A stretch of DNA of 64,000 bases from the NCBI GenBank assembly GCA_963746955.1, contig CAVVDR010000002.1, positions 6,315 to 70,314 on the forward strand, written 5' to 3'. Origin of the DNA: DASQBT01 sp963746955 (GTDB taxonomy: Bacteria > Pseudomonadota > Gammaproteobacteria > Burkholderiales > Thiobacillaceae). Below, piece by piece: positions 50,177-59,427 of the stretch. The translations under genes were made by a program, and so were the position numbers. The notes beneath the pieces are model-generated. The model did not search any database, was not told the DNA's origin, and saw only the letters and a list, made by a program, of their open reading frames with translations. Every line of letters starts with the position of its first letter. The stretch's first letter is position 1.

Positions 50177-50960
50177 ACGCCGCGTGTCCGTTGAGGTGGT
50201 ACGCATCTGCATGTCCGATGCCCGCTTATCGCCATCCGGGACGCCTTCATACCCTTGCCGGTCACGGAAAACAAAAAATTGACTCGCTTCCGTGACTGGC
50301 ACCCACACCTCTCCCCTACCGATCTCTGTCTGACATCGCCGTGTCCCACACGGCGGCTACGTTCGGGATGATAGCTTTCGCATCAGACCCACTGCAATGC
50401 CGCTCAGCGTTCATTGACATGACAGTCCGCAGTCTTGACTGGCCCGCCATTAAGCAACTTCAGCAAACTGGCGCTCCTCGGCCGGACTTGCGCCCCAGAT
50501 GGATTCCGACGAAGTGGCGCGTGGCGGCCGAGTCGTAAAGGACCTCTTCCGCTACCGGGCCGCACAGGTTGAACCACTGTTGCAGGGTGCCGCATTCCTT
50601 TCCTCCTCATCGTGGTCAGCATTCGACAAAGAATAGGATTGTTCAATGACTTTTCCAAAGGCTCCTTAATTGCTCTTCTCAATTCTTAAGCGGATAGCTG
50701 CGACTTCCAATATTGAATTGGGGAACCGCAGGCGCAAGGACTTCCCCGAATTCGTTGCGATCGCCGTCACGAGCGCCTGGCAACGGTTATCCCGGTGCGA
50801 AACGCGCCACGGTTTAGATGGCAAAATGGGGGCACACTGTCACAAGTCGTCTACCCACGTATCTGCGATTAGCAAGGACAAAATGAGCAATGCCGATATT
50901 TGACGAGGCTTCGGGGCCACACTTAAGCTATAGGTTCAATGGAGTGATCCAAGGCAAAGC
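50177..50960. other. 784-bp stretch without an intact gene
   Basis: Contains an IS5-family transposase remnant (listed separately). The other open frames are short (under 95 codons) and Arg/Pro/Ser-rich, as expected from out-of-frame reading. No tRNA or clear structured RNA was seen; the gmk promoter presumably lies near 50880-50950. Confidence 0.6.
50460..50607 (-). pseudogene. remnant of an IS5-family transposase (DUF772 region)
   Basis: On the minus strand, between stops at 50610-50608 and 50462-50460, the reading TLQQWFNLCGPVAEEVLYDS, continuing AATRHFVGIHLGR, matches the conserved N-terminal block of IS5-type transposases (QQWFNLSDPAxEEALYDS type). About 35 residues of the family are left. 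No catalytic domain or terminal repeats were found on either side. Confidence 0.65.
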
Positions 50961-51623
50961 ATGAGTGAAACAGACATTCCCCGCGTCAGTGCGAACTCAG
51001 GCCATGGACGATTGCTGATCATCTCCGCGCCGTCCGGAGCAGGCAAGACTACGTTGGTGCGCGCCCTGCTCAAGGCCGATCCAGCCATTCGACTGTCCAT
51101 CTCCTACACCACTCGCGCACCTCGCCCTGGCGAGACCAATGGCAAGGACTACCACTTCGTCGGCAAACAGGAGTTTCTTGCCATGGCAAGCCATGGCGAA
51201 TTGCTGGAGAGCGCAGAGGTTTACGGCAATTATTACGGGACATCCGGGGCATGGATCGGACGCGAACTAACCGCCGGCCGAGATATCCTGCTGGAAATCG
51301 ACTGGCAGGGCGCTGCCCAGGTGAGAAGGCAATTCCCGGACGCGCTCTGCATCTTCATCCTTCCGCCGTCACTGCATGCATTGCGCAACCGGTTGGTGAA
51401 TCGGGCACAGGACAATCAGGAAGTGATAGAGAAACGGCTGGCGGCCGCCGCAGAGGATATCAGCCACGCAGCAGAGTTTGACTATATAATCGTCAATGAC
51501 GACTTTGACGAGGCTTTGCTTGATCTGGGCGCGGTGGTCAGGGCGTCCCGCCTGACCGCAGCCCGCCAGGCTGACCGCCTTGAATATCTGTTTGGCCAGC
51601 TCAATTCGCAGGTTCAGGGGTAA
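50961..51623 (+). CDS. gmk: guanylate kinase
   Basis: 220 aa; phosphorylates GMP to GDP. P-loop SAPSGAGKTTL near residues 22-32, SISYTTRAPRPGETNGKDYHFV, GNYYGTSGAW and LEIDWQGAAQVR. It opens the gmk-rpoZ-spoT-ridA-recG gene string, linking guanine nucleotides to (p)ppGpp turnover. Confidence 0.97.
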   Translation: MSETDIPRVSANSGHGRLLIISAPSGAGKTTLVRALLKADPAIRLSISYTTRAPRPGETNGKDYHFVGKQEFLAMASHGELLESAEVYGNYYGTSGAWIGRELTAGRDILLEIDWQGAAQVRRQFPDALCIFILPPSLHALRNRLVNRAQDNQEVIEKRLAAAAEDISHAAEFDYIIVNDDFDEALLDLGAVVRASRLTAARQADRLEYLFGQLNSQVQG

Positions 51624-51655
51624 GCCGGCCTTGTTGACTCACTTTGGAGATATTG

Positions 51656-51859
51656 ATGGCCCGCATCACCGTAGATGACTGCATCCAGAAGATTCCTAAC
51701 CGCTTCGAACTTACTCTGGCGGCTACCTACCGCGCGCGACAGATTGCCCAGGGATCCGAGTCGATGGTGGACAGCAGGGATAAGCCCACAGTAACCGCGC
51801 TGCGGGAAATTGCCGCCGGAAAGGTTGGCCTTGAGATCCTCAATCGGGGCAAAGCCTAA
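51656..51859 (+). CDS. rpoZ: RNA polymerase omega subunit
   Basis: 67 aa: MARITVDDCIQKIPNRFELTLAATYRARQI and the VTALREIAAGKVG segment. GGAG lies about 8 bp upstream of ATG 51656. Omega stabilises beta-prime and contributes to ppGpp binding. Its 3' end overlaps the presumed spoT start. Confidence 0.96.
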   Translation: MARITVDDCIQKIPNRFELTLAATYRARQIAQGSESMVDSRDKPTVTALREIAAGKVGLEILNRGKA

Positions 51860-54041
51860 GCCCGTTCTTTCGCCCCCGACAGTTCCGGCTGGCGACAAGC
51901 CGGAGAGCGAGTTTGTCGTTCTCGCCAGTCAGCTGGCCTACCTTTCTCCGCCTGATCTGGCCCTGGTCCTCAGCGCTTTCGAAACCAGCCGCGATGCGCA
52001 TGCCGGCCAGTTCCGCAAGAGTGGTGAACCCTACATTTCCCATCCCCTGGCTGTAGCCGGCATTCTTGCGCAATGGCATCTTGACCCCCAGGCCCTGGCT
52101 GCCGCCTTGCTGCATGATGTGGTGGAGGACACGGGTGCCAGCACCGAACAGATCAAGGAACGTTTTGGCGCCGCCGTTGCCCGCATCGTGGAAGGCGTGT
52201 CAAAGCTCGACAAACTTTCGTTCGCTTCGGAGCAACACGCCCAGGCGGAGAATTTTCGCAAGATGCTGTTGGCCATGGCCCAGGACGTCCGGGTCATTCT
52301 TGTCAAACTGGCAGACCGGCTGCACAACATGCGCACCATGTCCTCCATGGGTTTGGACAAGCGCAAGCGCATATCCGCCGAAACCCTGGAGATCTACGCG
52401 CCGATCGCCAACCGGCTCGGCCTCTACCCTGTGTACCGGGAACTGGATGATCTGGCCTTCCGCTATCTGTATCCAAACCGTTTCCGCGTGCTCTCAAAGG
52501 CGGTCATGGATGCGCGTGGCAATCGACGCGCGCTGGTGGCAAAGGTGGAACTGGCGATCCAGGAGAAACTCGCTCAGGCCGGCGTCGACGCGCTCGTCAC
52601 CGGGCGGGAAAAACACCTGTACAGCATCTACAGCAAGATGCAGGAAAAGAACCTGGCATTTACCGAGGTATTCGATATCTATGGCTTCCGTGTGGTGGTC
52701 AAGGATGTGCCTTCCTGTTACCTGGCTCTCGGCGCGTTGCACGCCCTGTACAAGCCGATACCGGGGAAATTCAAGGATTACATCGCCATCCACAAGGCCA
52801 ACGGCTACCAGTCCCTGCACTCCATCCTGTTCGGCCCCCAGGGCACACCCATCGAAATCCAGATTCGCACCCACGACATGCACCGGGTGGCGGAAGCGGG
52901 CATTGCCTCACACTGGTTATACAAGAGCCCGGATGTCGCCCTCAACGATGTTCAGCAGGGTGCCTACCGGTGGCTCCAATCGCTGCTGGAGATCCAGGCA
53001 GACAGCAAGGACTCGCCCGAATTTCTCGAACACGTCAAGGTGGACCTGTTTCCGGACGAGGTTTATGTATTCACTCCCAAGGGCAAGATCATGTCCCTGC
53101 CGCGCGGCGCCACCGCCGTCGACTTCGCCTACGCGGTACATACCGATGTCGGCAGCCACTGCGTGGCGGTCAAGATCAATCATGAACTGATGCCGCTGCG
53201 CACGCAGCTGCGCAACGGCGACCATGTCGATATCATCACCGCGTCCAGCGCATGGCCCAATGCCGCATGGCTTAACTTCGTCGTCACCGGCAAGGCTCGT
53301 TCCCATATCCGCCACTATCTGCGCACCGCCAAGGCGGAGGAATCCGCCAAGCTGGGCCAAGGGCTGCTGGCCAATGCGATGAAGGCCCTCAACCCCGACG
53401 CCCCCAGTCCTTCCCTCGCGCAATTGCAGAAGGCAGCGCGTGAAACCCACAACCGCACGGTGGAAGAGCTGTACGCCGATATGGGCCTGGGACGCAAACT
53501 GCCCATGGTAGTCGCCCACCAGTTGCTGCATCTGATGGGCGACGAATCCGGCCACCCGCCCCATCCGCAAAGCATCACCATTCATGGCACCGAGGGCGTG
53601 GCCGTGGAACTGGCCAAGTGCTGCCACCCCATTCCCGGCGATCCTATCCTGGGGTTCATCCACAAGGACCGCGGACTCATCATCCATACCCATGATTGCC
53701 CCAGCATCAGAGGATTTCGCGCCGACCCGGAAAAATGGCTGGACGTGGAGTGGGAAACGCCGTCGGGACACCTGTTCGACGTCGCCATCAAAGTGGTGGT
53801 CGCCAACCGGCGCGGTGTGCTGGCTAAGGTGGCAGCCGCCATTTCCGAGCAGGGTATCAACATAGGCAATATCGCGATGGAAGAGGAGGACGGCAGTCCC
53901 TACACCGTACTTTTTTTCACCCTGCAGGTGGAAAGCCGGATCCACCTGGCCAACATCATGCGCTCGCTCCGCACCCTGCCCGACGTGGTTCGTATTTACC
54001 GCGTCAAGAGCCGCAAGGATGGCCGGGCGCAGGCCCAGTAA
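51810..54041 (+). CDS. spoT: bifunctional (p)ppGpp synthetase/hydrolase
   Basis: 743 aa if started at TTG 51810. Domains: HD hydrolase (HAGQFRKSGEPYISHP, HDVVEDT at about 101-107), synthetase (GREKHLYSIYSKM, YGFRVVVKD, QIRTHDMHRVAEAGIASHW), TGS (DEVYVFTPKGKIMSLPRGATAVDFAY) and a C-terminal ACT domain. The HD motif is intact, so hydrolysis is expected. No ATG lies near the expected N-terminus; TTG codons at 51810, 51825 and 51831 are the candidates, all inside rpoZ, with GGAAAGG next to the second. Confidence 0.95.
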   Translation: MPPERLALRSSIGAKPKPVLSPPTVPAGDKPESEFVVLASQLAYLSPPDLALVLSAFETSRDAHAGQFRKSGEPYISHPLAVAGILAQWHLDPQALAAALLHDVVEDTGASTEQIKERFGAAVARIVEGVSKLDKLSFASEQHAQAENFRKMLLAMAQDVRVILVKLADRLHNMRTMSSMGLDKRKRISAETLEIYAPIANRLGLYPVYRELDDLAFRYLYPNRFRVLSKAVMDARGNRRALVAKVELAIQEKLAQAGVDALVTGREKHLYSIYSKMQEKNLAFTEVFDIYGFRVVVKDVPSCYLALGALHALYKPIPGKFKDYIAIHKANGYQSLHSILFGPQGTPIEIQIRTHDMHRVAEAGIASHWLYKSPDVALNDVQQGAYRWLQSLLEIQADSKDSPEFLEHVKVDLFPDEVYVFTPKGKIMSLPRGATAVDFAYAVHTDVGSHCVAVKINHELMPLRTQLRNGDHVDIITASSAWPNAAWLNFVVTGKARSHIRHYLRTAKAEESAKLGQGLLANAMKALNPDAPSPSLAQLQKAARETHNRTVEELYADMGLGRKLPMVVAHQLLHLMGDESGHPPHPQSITIHGTEGVAVELAKCCHPIPGDPILGFIHKDRGLIIHTHDCPSIRGFRADPEKWLDVEWETPSGHLFDVAIKVVVANRRGVLAKVAAAISEQGINIGNIAMEEEDGSPYTVLFFTLQVESRIHLANIMRSLRTLPDVVRIYRVKSRKDGRAQAQ

Positions 54042-54089
54042 GCGCCGCAGGTATTACAATCCGGGAAACGATTTCTACCGGATGCCATC

Positions 54090-54470
54090 ATGAGCAAGAC
54101 CATCGTCTCCACTGCAAGCGCACCTGCTGCGATCGGCACCTATTCTCAGGCGGTCAGGGCAAACAACACGGTTTATCTTTCCGGCCAAATCGGCCTGGAC
54201 CCGGTGCGCATGGAACTGGAAGAAGGAGTTGAGGCCCAGATCCACCGCGTGTTCCGCAATCTGCAGGCGGTGGCCATTGCCGCGAGCGGCAGCCTGTCGG
54301 ACGTGGTCAAGCTCAACGTGTTCCTCACTGACTTGGCGCACTTTGCCAAGGTCAACGAAATCATGGCCCAATATTTCACCCAGCCCTATCCGGCCCGCGC
54401 TGCTGTTGGCGTGGCGCAGCTTCCACGCGGCGCACTGGTGGAAGCGGATGCGATCATGGTCCTGGCCTGA
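54090..54470 (+). CDS. ridA: RidA-family enamine/imine deaminase
   Basis: 126 aa: APAAIGTYSQAVRANNTVYLSGQIG, then PYPARAAVGVAQLPRGALVEADAI with the conserved substrate-binding Arg. It hydrolyses reactive 2-aminoacrylate-type imines. Length and end match canonical RidA. Confidence 0.96.
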   Translation: MSKTIVSTASAPAAIGTYSQAVRANNTVYLSGQIGLDPVRMELEEGVEAQIHRVFRNLQAVAIAASGSLSDVVKLNVFLTDLAHFAKVNEIMAQYFTQPYPARAAVGVAQLPRGALVEADAIMVLA

Positions 54471-54475
54471 CAGGC

Positions 54476-56530
54476 TTGTCGCAGACGTCCGCCTTTCCGG
54501 TCAGCGACAGCGTCCGGGCAAAGCTGGACAAGCTGGGAATCGCCCGCGACGTTGACCTCATTCTTCACCTTCCGCTACGCTGGGAGGACGAGACCCGGAT
54601 TGTTCCGATACGCGATCTCAGACCCGCGATGCCGGCCCAGATCCAGGCCGCGATCGAGCACGCGGAAATCAGCTACAAGCCGCGCCGCACCCTGCACCTG
54701 ATCGTCGCGGACGAGAGTGGGCAGCTTGCCATCCGCTTCCTGAATTTCTACCCCAGCCAAGTGAAGGAATTCCAGCCCGGCAGCCAGTTTCGCTTCAACG
54801 GCGAGGTGCGCGGCGGGATGTTTGGGCTGGAAATGGTGCACCCGCGCTACCGCCCAACCTCACCCGACGCCCCGCTGCCGCAAGCCCTCACGCCCGTTTA
54901 TCCGACCACTGCGGGTCTCTCGCAAACGACCTTGCGCCGTCTGATCGAAAAGGCTCTGGGCACTGAAGCCCTTACCGACACCCTGCCTGAGGCCATGCTT
55001 CGCCCCCTGTCCCTGCCCACTTTCGATTGGGCGGTTCGGGCCCTGCATCATCCGCCTCCGGACCTTGCCTATGGTTTGGCAAACAACCGCAGTCACCCGG
55101 CCTTCCGGCGGCTGATATTCGACGAACTTCTGGCGCAGCAGCTTTCCCTGCGCCAGGCAAAGAAGCGCCAGAAGAAGCTTGTCGCTCCCGCATTAAAGGC
55201 TGTCAATACTCTGGCTGAACGTCTGCTCGCCCTGCTGCCTTTTCGCCTGACTGCCGCGCAGGAGCAGGTTTGGAAAGTAATCCGCGCGGACCTCACAAAC
55301 CCGCACCCGATGCGTCGGCTGCTCCAAGGCGATGTCGGTAGTGGCAAGACGGTGGTGGCTGCGCTGGCATGCCTGCAGGCGGTGGAAAATGGCTGGCAGG
55401 CGGCCCTGATGGCGCCCACTGAAATTCTCGCTGAACAGCATTACCGCAAGTTTGCCGAATGGCTCGCGCCGCTCGGGGTATCCCTCGCCTGGCTGTCTTC
55501 CTCGCTTGCACGCAAGGACAAGTTCGCTGCGCTGCACGGCATTGCCAGCGGAGAAATCCAGATCGCGCTCGGTACGCATGCTCTGTTCCAGAACGATGTG
55601 GTCTTCCACCGCTTGGGCCTCACCATCGTGGATGAGCAGCACCGCTTCGGCGTGGCCCAGCGGCTGGCCCTTCAGGATAAAGGCAAGACGCCTCACCCGG
55701 CACCTCTCACTCCCCATGTCCTAATGATGTCCGCCACCCCGATCCCCCGCACCCTGGCCATGAGCTATTACGCCGACCTCGACGTTTCGGTCATCGACGA
55801 ATTGCCTCCCGGACGGAGCCCCGTGGTTACCAAGCTGGTTTCAAGCAACCGGCGCGATGAAGTACTGGCACGGGTGAGGCGGATTTGCCAGGAGGGCGGG
55901 CAAGCCTACTGGGTCTGCCCGCTGATCGAGGAATCAGACAAATTGCAGTTACAAACTGCGCTCGATACTTATGCCACGCTTCGCGCCCAATTGCCGGAGT
56001 TGTCCATCGGCCTGATCCATGGCCGTATGAAAGCGGAGGAAAAGAACGCGGCGATGGCGGCATTCAAGTCCGGTGTCCTGCAACTGCTGGTGGCCACTAC
56101 CGTGATTGAAGTGGGTGTGGATGTGCCCAACGCCAGTCTCATGGTGATAGAACATGCCGAGCGCATGGGCCTGGCCCAGCTCCATCAATTGCGCGGACGG
56201 GTGGGTCGCGGCAGCCGCGAATCGGTGTGTGTGCTGCTGTACCAGGAGCCCTTGAGCGAACTCGCGCGCGCGCGCCTGAAGATTATTTACGAATCCACCG
56301 ACGGGTTTGAGATTGCACGCAAAGATCTGTTGCTGCGCGGCCCGGGAGAATTATTGGGGGCCAGGCAAAGCGGGGTTCCCCTGCTGCGCTTTGCCGACCC
56401 GGAACACGATACGGATCTGCTCGAAGTGTCGGCCCGGCTGGCCGACACTTTGTTGACGCAATCTCCCGACCAGGCCAGACGGCACCTGATCCGCTGGTTT
56501 GGCGAGCGCCAACAGTTCGAGCGTGGTTGA
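54476..56530 (+). CDS. recG: ATP-dependent DNA helicase RecG
   Basis: 684 aa; remodels stalled replication forks and recombination intermediates. N-terminal wedge/OB domain (VTRLI-type PLRWEDETRIVPI, LAIRFLNFYPSQVKEF), Walker A GDVGSGKTVVA near 285, DEQHRFGV near 386, SATPIPRT and the C-terminal helicase motifs TTVIEVGVDVPNASLM and QLRGRVGRG. It starts with TTG 54476, 5 bp after ridA. Confidence 0.96.
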   Translation: MSQTSAFPVSDSVRAKLDKLGIARDVDLILHLPLRWEDETRIVPIRDLRPAMPAQIQAAIEHAEISYKPRRTLHLIVADESGQLAIRFLNFYPSQVKEFQPGSQFRFNGEVRGGMFGLEMVHPRYRPTSPDAPLPQALTPVYPTTAGLSQTTLRRLIEKALGTEALTDTLPEAMLRPLSLPTFDWAVRALHHPPPDLAYGLANNRSHPAFRRLIFDELLAQQLSLRQAKKRQKKLVAPALKAVNTLAERLLALLPFRLTAAQEQVWKVIRADLTNPHPMRRLLQGDVGSGKTVVAALACLQAVENGWQAALMAPTEILAEQHYRKFAEWLAPLGVSLAWLSSSLARKDKFAALHGIASGEIQIALGTHALFQNDVVFHRLGLTIVDEQHRFGVAQRLALQDKGKTPHPAPLTPHVLMMSATPIPRTLAMSYYADLDVSVIDELPPGRSPVVTKLVSSNRRDEVLARVRRICQEGGQAYWVCPLIEESDKLQLQTALDTYATLRAQLPELSIGLIHGRMKAEEKNAAMAAFKSGVLQLLVATTVIEVGVDVPNASLMVIEHAERMGLAQLHQLRGRVGRGSRESVCVLLYQEPLSELARARLKIIYESTDGFEIARKDLLLRGPGELLGARQSGVPLLRFADPEHDTDLLEVSARLADTLLTQSPDQARRHLIRWFGERQQFERG

Positions 56531-56636
56531 TGACCAACCTCGGCGACTTCGTGCATTACGCTGACTGGCCGCAATCATGGCCCAGCGTTCCAGGTTTACA
56601 TTTGGCATAATGCCGGTTTAACGTTTAGAACCCCGT

Positions 56637-57188
56637 TTGGCGACGCAGACTGCGGGGTGGCTGAGCCACCCATTTCTCATCCCCGCTCCCTTGCAGGATT
56701 GGCTGGTTCATTGCGGCTCGCTGACCCGACGCCTGAAACAGCGCTGCGCTCACTTTTCCGTGGAAAAGGTCAGCACTGTAATTCGCCCGGCAAATCCGGA
56801 CGAAGAACGTGAACTTCGTCTGCGGCGCGGCCAGTATGCGTACGTCAGGGAAGTGGTGCTTTATTGTGAGGGGCAGGCGGTGGTGTTTGCCCATAGCGTG
56901 CTCCCGCTCAGAAATCTGCGCGGCCCATGGAACTCGGTCACCCGGCTTGGCAACCGCCCGCTGGGCGAAGCGCTGTTCACCAACCACCTTGTCCGGCGCG
57001 AGCCTCTGTCCTACCGAACCCTCCACCCACGGAACAAGTTGTATCAGCAGGCCGCTCGCGCCATTGACCTGGAGCACAGGGCAAGACTCTTGGCGCGCCG
57101 CTCCCGGTTCATCCTGAAGGGTCGCGCCCTGTCGGTTACCGAGATTTTTCTGCCGGCCATTCTCAATGTACGCGATGACTCTCGCTGA
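56637..57188 (+). CDS. ubiC: chorismate lyase
   Basis: 183 aa; releases 4-hydroxybenzoate and pyruvate from chorismate, the first step of ubiquinone synthesis. Recognised from WLVHCGSLTRRLKQ, YVREVVLYCEGQAVVFAHSVLP and the product-pocket region LGEALFTN ... RREP. The start appears to be TTG 56637. It overlaps ubiA by 23 bp, and the pair is a conserved ubiquinone unit. Confidence 0.92.
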   Translation: MATQTAGWLSHPFLIPAPLQDWLVHCGSLTRRLKQRCAHFSVEKVSTVIRPANPDEERELRLRRGQYAYVREVVLYCEGQAVVFAHSVLPLRNLRGPWNSVTRLGNRPLGEALFTNHLVRREPLSYRTLHPRNKLYQQAARAIDLEHRARLLARRSRFILKGRALSVTEIFLPAILNVRDDSR

Positions 57189-58035
57189 GCGTTTGGTTGT
57201 TTACACCAGACTCATCCGGCTCAACAAGCCGATTGGCGCTCTGTTGCTGTTGTGGCCTACCTTGTGGGGGTTGTGGTTTGCCGCGGGCGGGGTGCCGCCG
57301 TTGCAGGTTCTGGGCATTTTCATTTTGGGCGTGTTCCTCATGCGCTCCGCCGGCTGCGCCATCAACGATTACGCTGATCGCGACTTCGACGCCCATGTGG
57401 AAAGAACCCAGGACCGGCCTCTGGCCTCCGGCCTGATCAACCCGACGGAAGCCCTGGCCGTGGCCGCCGTGTTGGCAATTGCCGCATTCGTCCTGATCCT
57501 GCCGCTAAACAGGCTGGTGCTTGCCCTTTCGGTTCCGGCGCTCCTGCTGGCGGCCAGCTACCCGTTCACCAAACGGTTTCTTGCCATCCCCCAGGCTTAT
57601 CTGGGCATAGCCTTCGGCTTCGGCATCCCGATGGCCTACGCCGCGGTTCGGGGCGGGGTGCCGGTCGAGGCCTGGACCCTGATGCTGGCGAACGTATTCT
57701 GGTCTATCGCCTACGATACCGAATACGCCATGGTGGATCGCGTCGACGATCTCAGGATCGGTATCAAGACTTCTGCGATCACATTCGGTCGCTACGATTT
57801 GCTTGCAATTGCGCTGTGCTATTTGGCCACCCTGAGTCTGCTGGACTGGACCGGCATGCGCAACGGTCGCGGATTGATGTTCCAACTCGGGCTGGGCATC
57901 GCGGCATCGATTGCCGGGTATCACCTCTACCTTATCCGCGGGCGGGAGCGAAAAGCCTGCTTCAAAGCCTTCCTGCACAACAACTGGCTGGGCGCCAGTG
58001 TCTTTGTCGGACTGGCGCTGGATTATGCGCGGTAG
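57166..58035 (+). CDS. ubiA: 4-hydroxybenzoate octaprenyltransferase
   Basis: 289-aa membrane prenyltransferase with about eight helices. The two Asp-rich prenyl-diphosphate motifs are NDYADRDFDAHVERTQDRPL and DTEYAMVDRVDDLRIGIK. GALLLLWPTLWGLWFA at the N-terminus is characteristic. ATG 57166 and ATG 57175 are both possible starts within the end of ubiC. Confidence 0.95.
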   Translation: MYAMTLAERLVVYTRLIRLNKPIGALLLLWPTLWGLWFAAGGVPPLQVLGIFILGVFLMRSAGCAINDYADRDFDAHVERTQDRPLASGLINPTEALAVAAVLAIAAFVLILPLNRLVLALSVPALLLAASYPFTKRFLAIPQAYLGIAFGFGIPMAYAAVRGGVPVEAWTLMLANVFWSIAYDTEYAMVDRVDDLRIGIKTSAITFGRYDLLAIALCYLATLSLLDWTGMRNGRGLMFQLGLGIAASIAGYHLYLIRGRERKACFKAFLHNNWLGASVFVGLALDYAR

Positions 58036-58047
58036 CAGGCGATTGGC

Positions 58048-58701
58048 TCAGATTTGGCAATCCACCCTCGACAGGCTCGTGGACGGATAAGTCTGCCTGA
58101 GTTTGTCCAGTTGCTTGAGGACTTCCGGCTGTTCGCTCCTGATCACGAAATAATAACCGGTTCCCTGTTTGGGATTGGTTTCAATGTTGAGCCCGTTCAA
58201 TCCCTTTGCTTCAAGATTCCGTATCCGACGCCGGGCGAGCTCCTCGCTGTCATACAAGCCCAGGGAAATTCCATTGCGCAGCCGCTCTTCGTTGATCCTG
58301 GACGCTGAATTGATACCCAAGGCCTTGATCTCCCCGAGTTTGGTTAACGCTGCGTTCCGGCTGGGTAGCGGCGGAAAGATTACCCGATACATCTTCAGCA
58401 GCGGAGCCTCAACGAAGGACAGCGGCTGTTCGTTTGCCAAACTGCGCAGCATTCCCCTGCCCTGTTCAAATTCGGCTGCCGCCAGGCCTCGCCATTCCAC
58501 ACAGATTTGCTCGGTCCTGGTCTCTTCTCTAGGCGGAGCGCCGGATTTGTCGGTCACGCTTACCTCGGCGCGGCGCAGAGAAATTCGGTCCGGGTATAGG
58601 GAAATCCGGTCGTCGCTGAGCGAACTTGATGACTTCACCCACAAGAGATATCCCCCCACTACGAGATTCAGCATCACCATGGCGACAATTACTGCGCGCA
58701 T
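58048..58701 (-). CDS. SPOR-domain membrane-anchored protein
   Basis: 217 aa: short cytoplasmic start, one N-terminal transmembrane helix (VIVAMVMLNLVVGGYLLW), a periplasmic linker and a C-terminal SPOR-like domain (SLGLYDSEELARRRIRNLEAKGLNGLNIE) that would bind denuded peptidoglycan. Found 3' of coaX in the same strand, with no gap. Convergent with ubiA (12 bp apart). Confidence 0.85.
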   Translation of the reverse strand: MRAVIVAMVMLNLVVGGYLLWVKSSSSLSDDRISLYPDRISLRRAEVSVTDKSGAPPREETRTEQICVEWRGLAAAEFEQGRGMLRSLANEQPLSFVEAPLLKMYRVIFPPLPSRNAALTKLGEIKALGINSASRINEERLRNGISLGLYDSEELARRRIRNLEAKGLNGLNIETNPKQGTGYYFVIRSEQPEVLKQLDKLRQTYPSTSLSRVDCQI

Positions 58702-59427
58702 TCACTCATCCGCGATCAGGGCCAAGCCGTGTAACACCAGGTCCGGGACCAGGGCGGACGGAAAGTCCAGCAGGGATGCGAGCCAAGCTCCGTCGCCACC
58801 GCTGATCAAGCAAACCGGCGCCTGCCCTGTGGCATCGATGACGGTTTGGCGTGCCTGCCTGAGCGCGCCGGACAGTGCAAACGCCAGGCCCGTTTCCACC
58901 GCATCTGCGGTGTTGCAGGCAAAGTTGCCGATCTTGCCGTACTGATAGCCAACGCCCTTGGTCCCTTGGGCCAAGGCCTCGCGCATCAACCTCAAACCGG
59001 GGATGATCATGCCGCCCGCGAATTCTCCATTCGCGCGCAACCAGTCCACGGTCATGGCAGTGCCCAGCGAAGTCACCAGCGTCTCTTCCTGTCCCAAGGA
59101 ATGAGCGGCAACCAGAGCCGCCCAGCGATCGGGCCCCAGCTTCTCCGGGTTTGCATAGCAGTTGCTCACTCCGTACGCCTGCTTGGCGGCTGTTACCCAT
59201 TGTGGCGCGCGCTCCCACGGTCTGATTGCAGAAAGGAGCACTTCTTCCCCCTGCTCTCCTGCCACATTACATGCAAGGACTCGTTCGGGCCTGGCCAGGT
59301 TCCCGATGGCGGTGCTGAATGTTGCCGCATCTGCGAGCAAGTGCGCACCGCGCGCCACAGGATGGCCGTCAAAATTCAATACCCATTTGATCCGGCTGTT
59401 GCCGATGTCCACCAGGAGTATGTTCAT
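58702..59427 (-). CDS. coaX: type III pantothenate kinase
   Basis: 241 aa; first step of CoA synthesis. ASKHA-fold motifs: LLVDIGNSRIKWVL, GPDRWAALVAAH, TSLGTAMTVDWL and LISGGDGAWLA. CoaX enzymes need a monovalent cation and resist feedback by CoA. It overlaps birA by 4 bp, as in many beta- and gammaproteobacteria. Confidence 0.96.
   Translation of the reverse strand: MNILLVDIGNSRIKWVLNFDGHPVARGAHLLADAATFSTAIGNLARPERVLACNVAGEQGEEVLLSAIRPWERAPQWVTAAKQAYGVSNCYANPEKLGPDRWAALVAAHSLGQEETLVTSLGTAMTVDWLRANGEFAGGMIIPGLRLMREALAQGTKGVGYQYGKIGNFACNTADAVETGLAFALSGALRQARQTVIDATGQAPVCLISGGDGAWLASLLDFPSALVPDLVLHGLALIADE

Noticed and set aside
50404..50682. 92-codon minus-strand frame as a gene
   Set aside because: It is out of frame with the IS5-type transposase remnant, which gives the recognisable protein in another frame.
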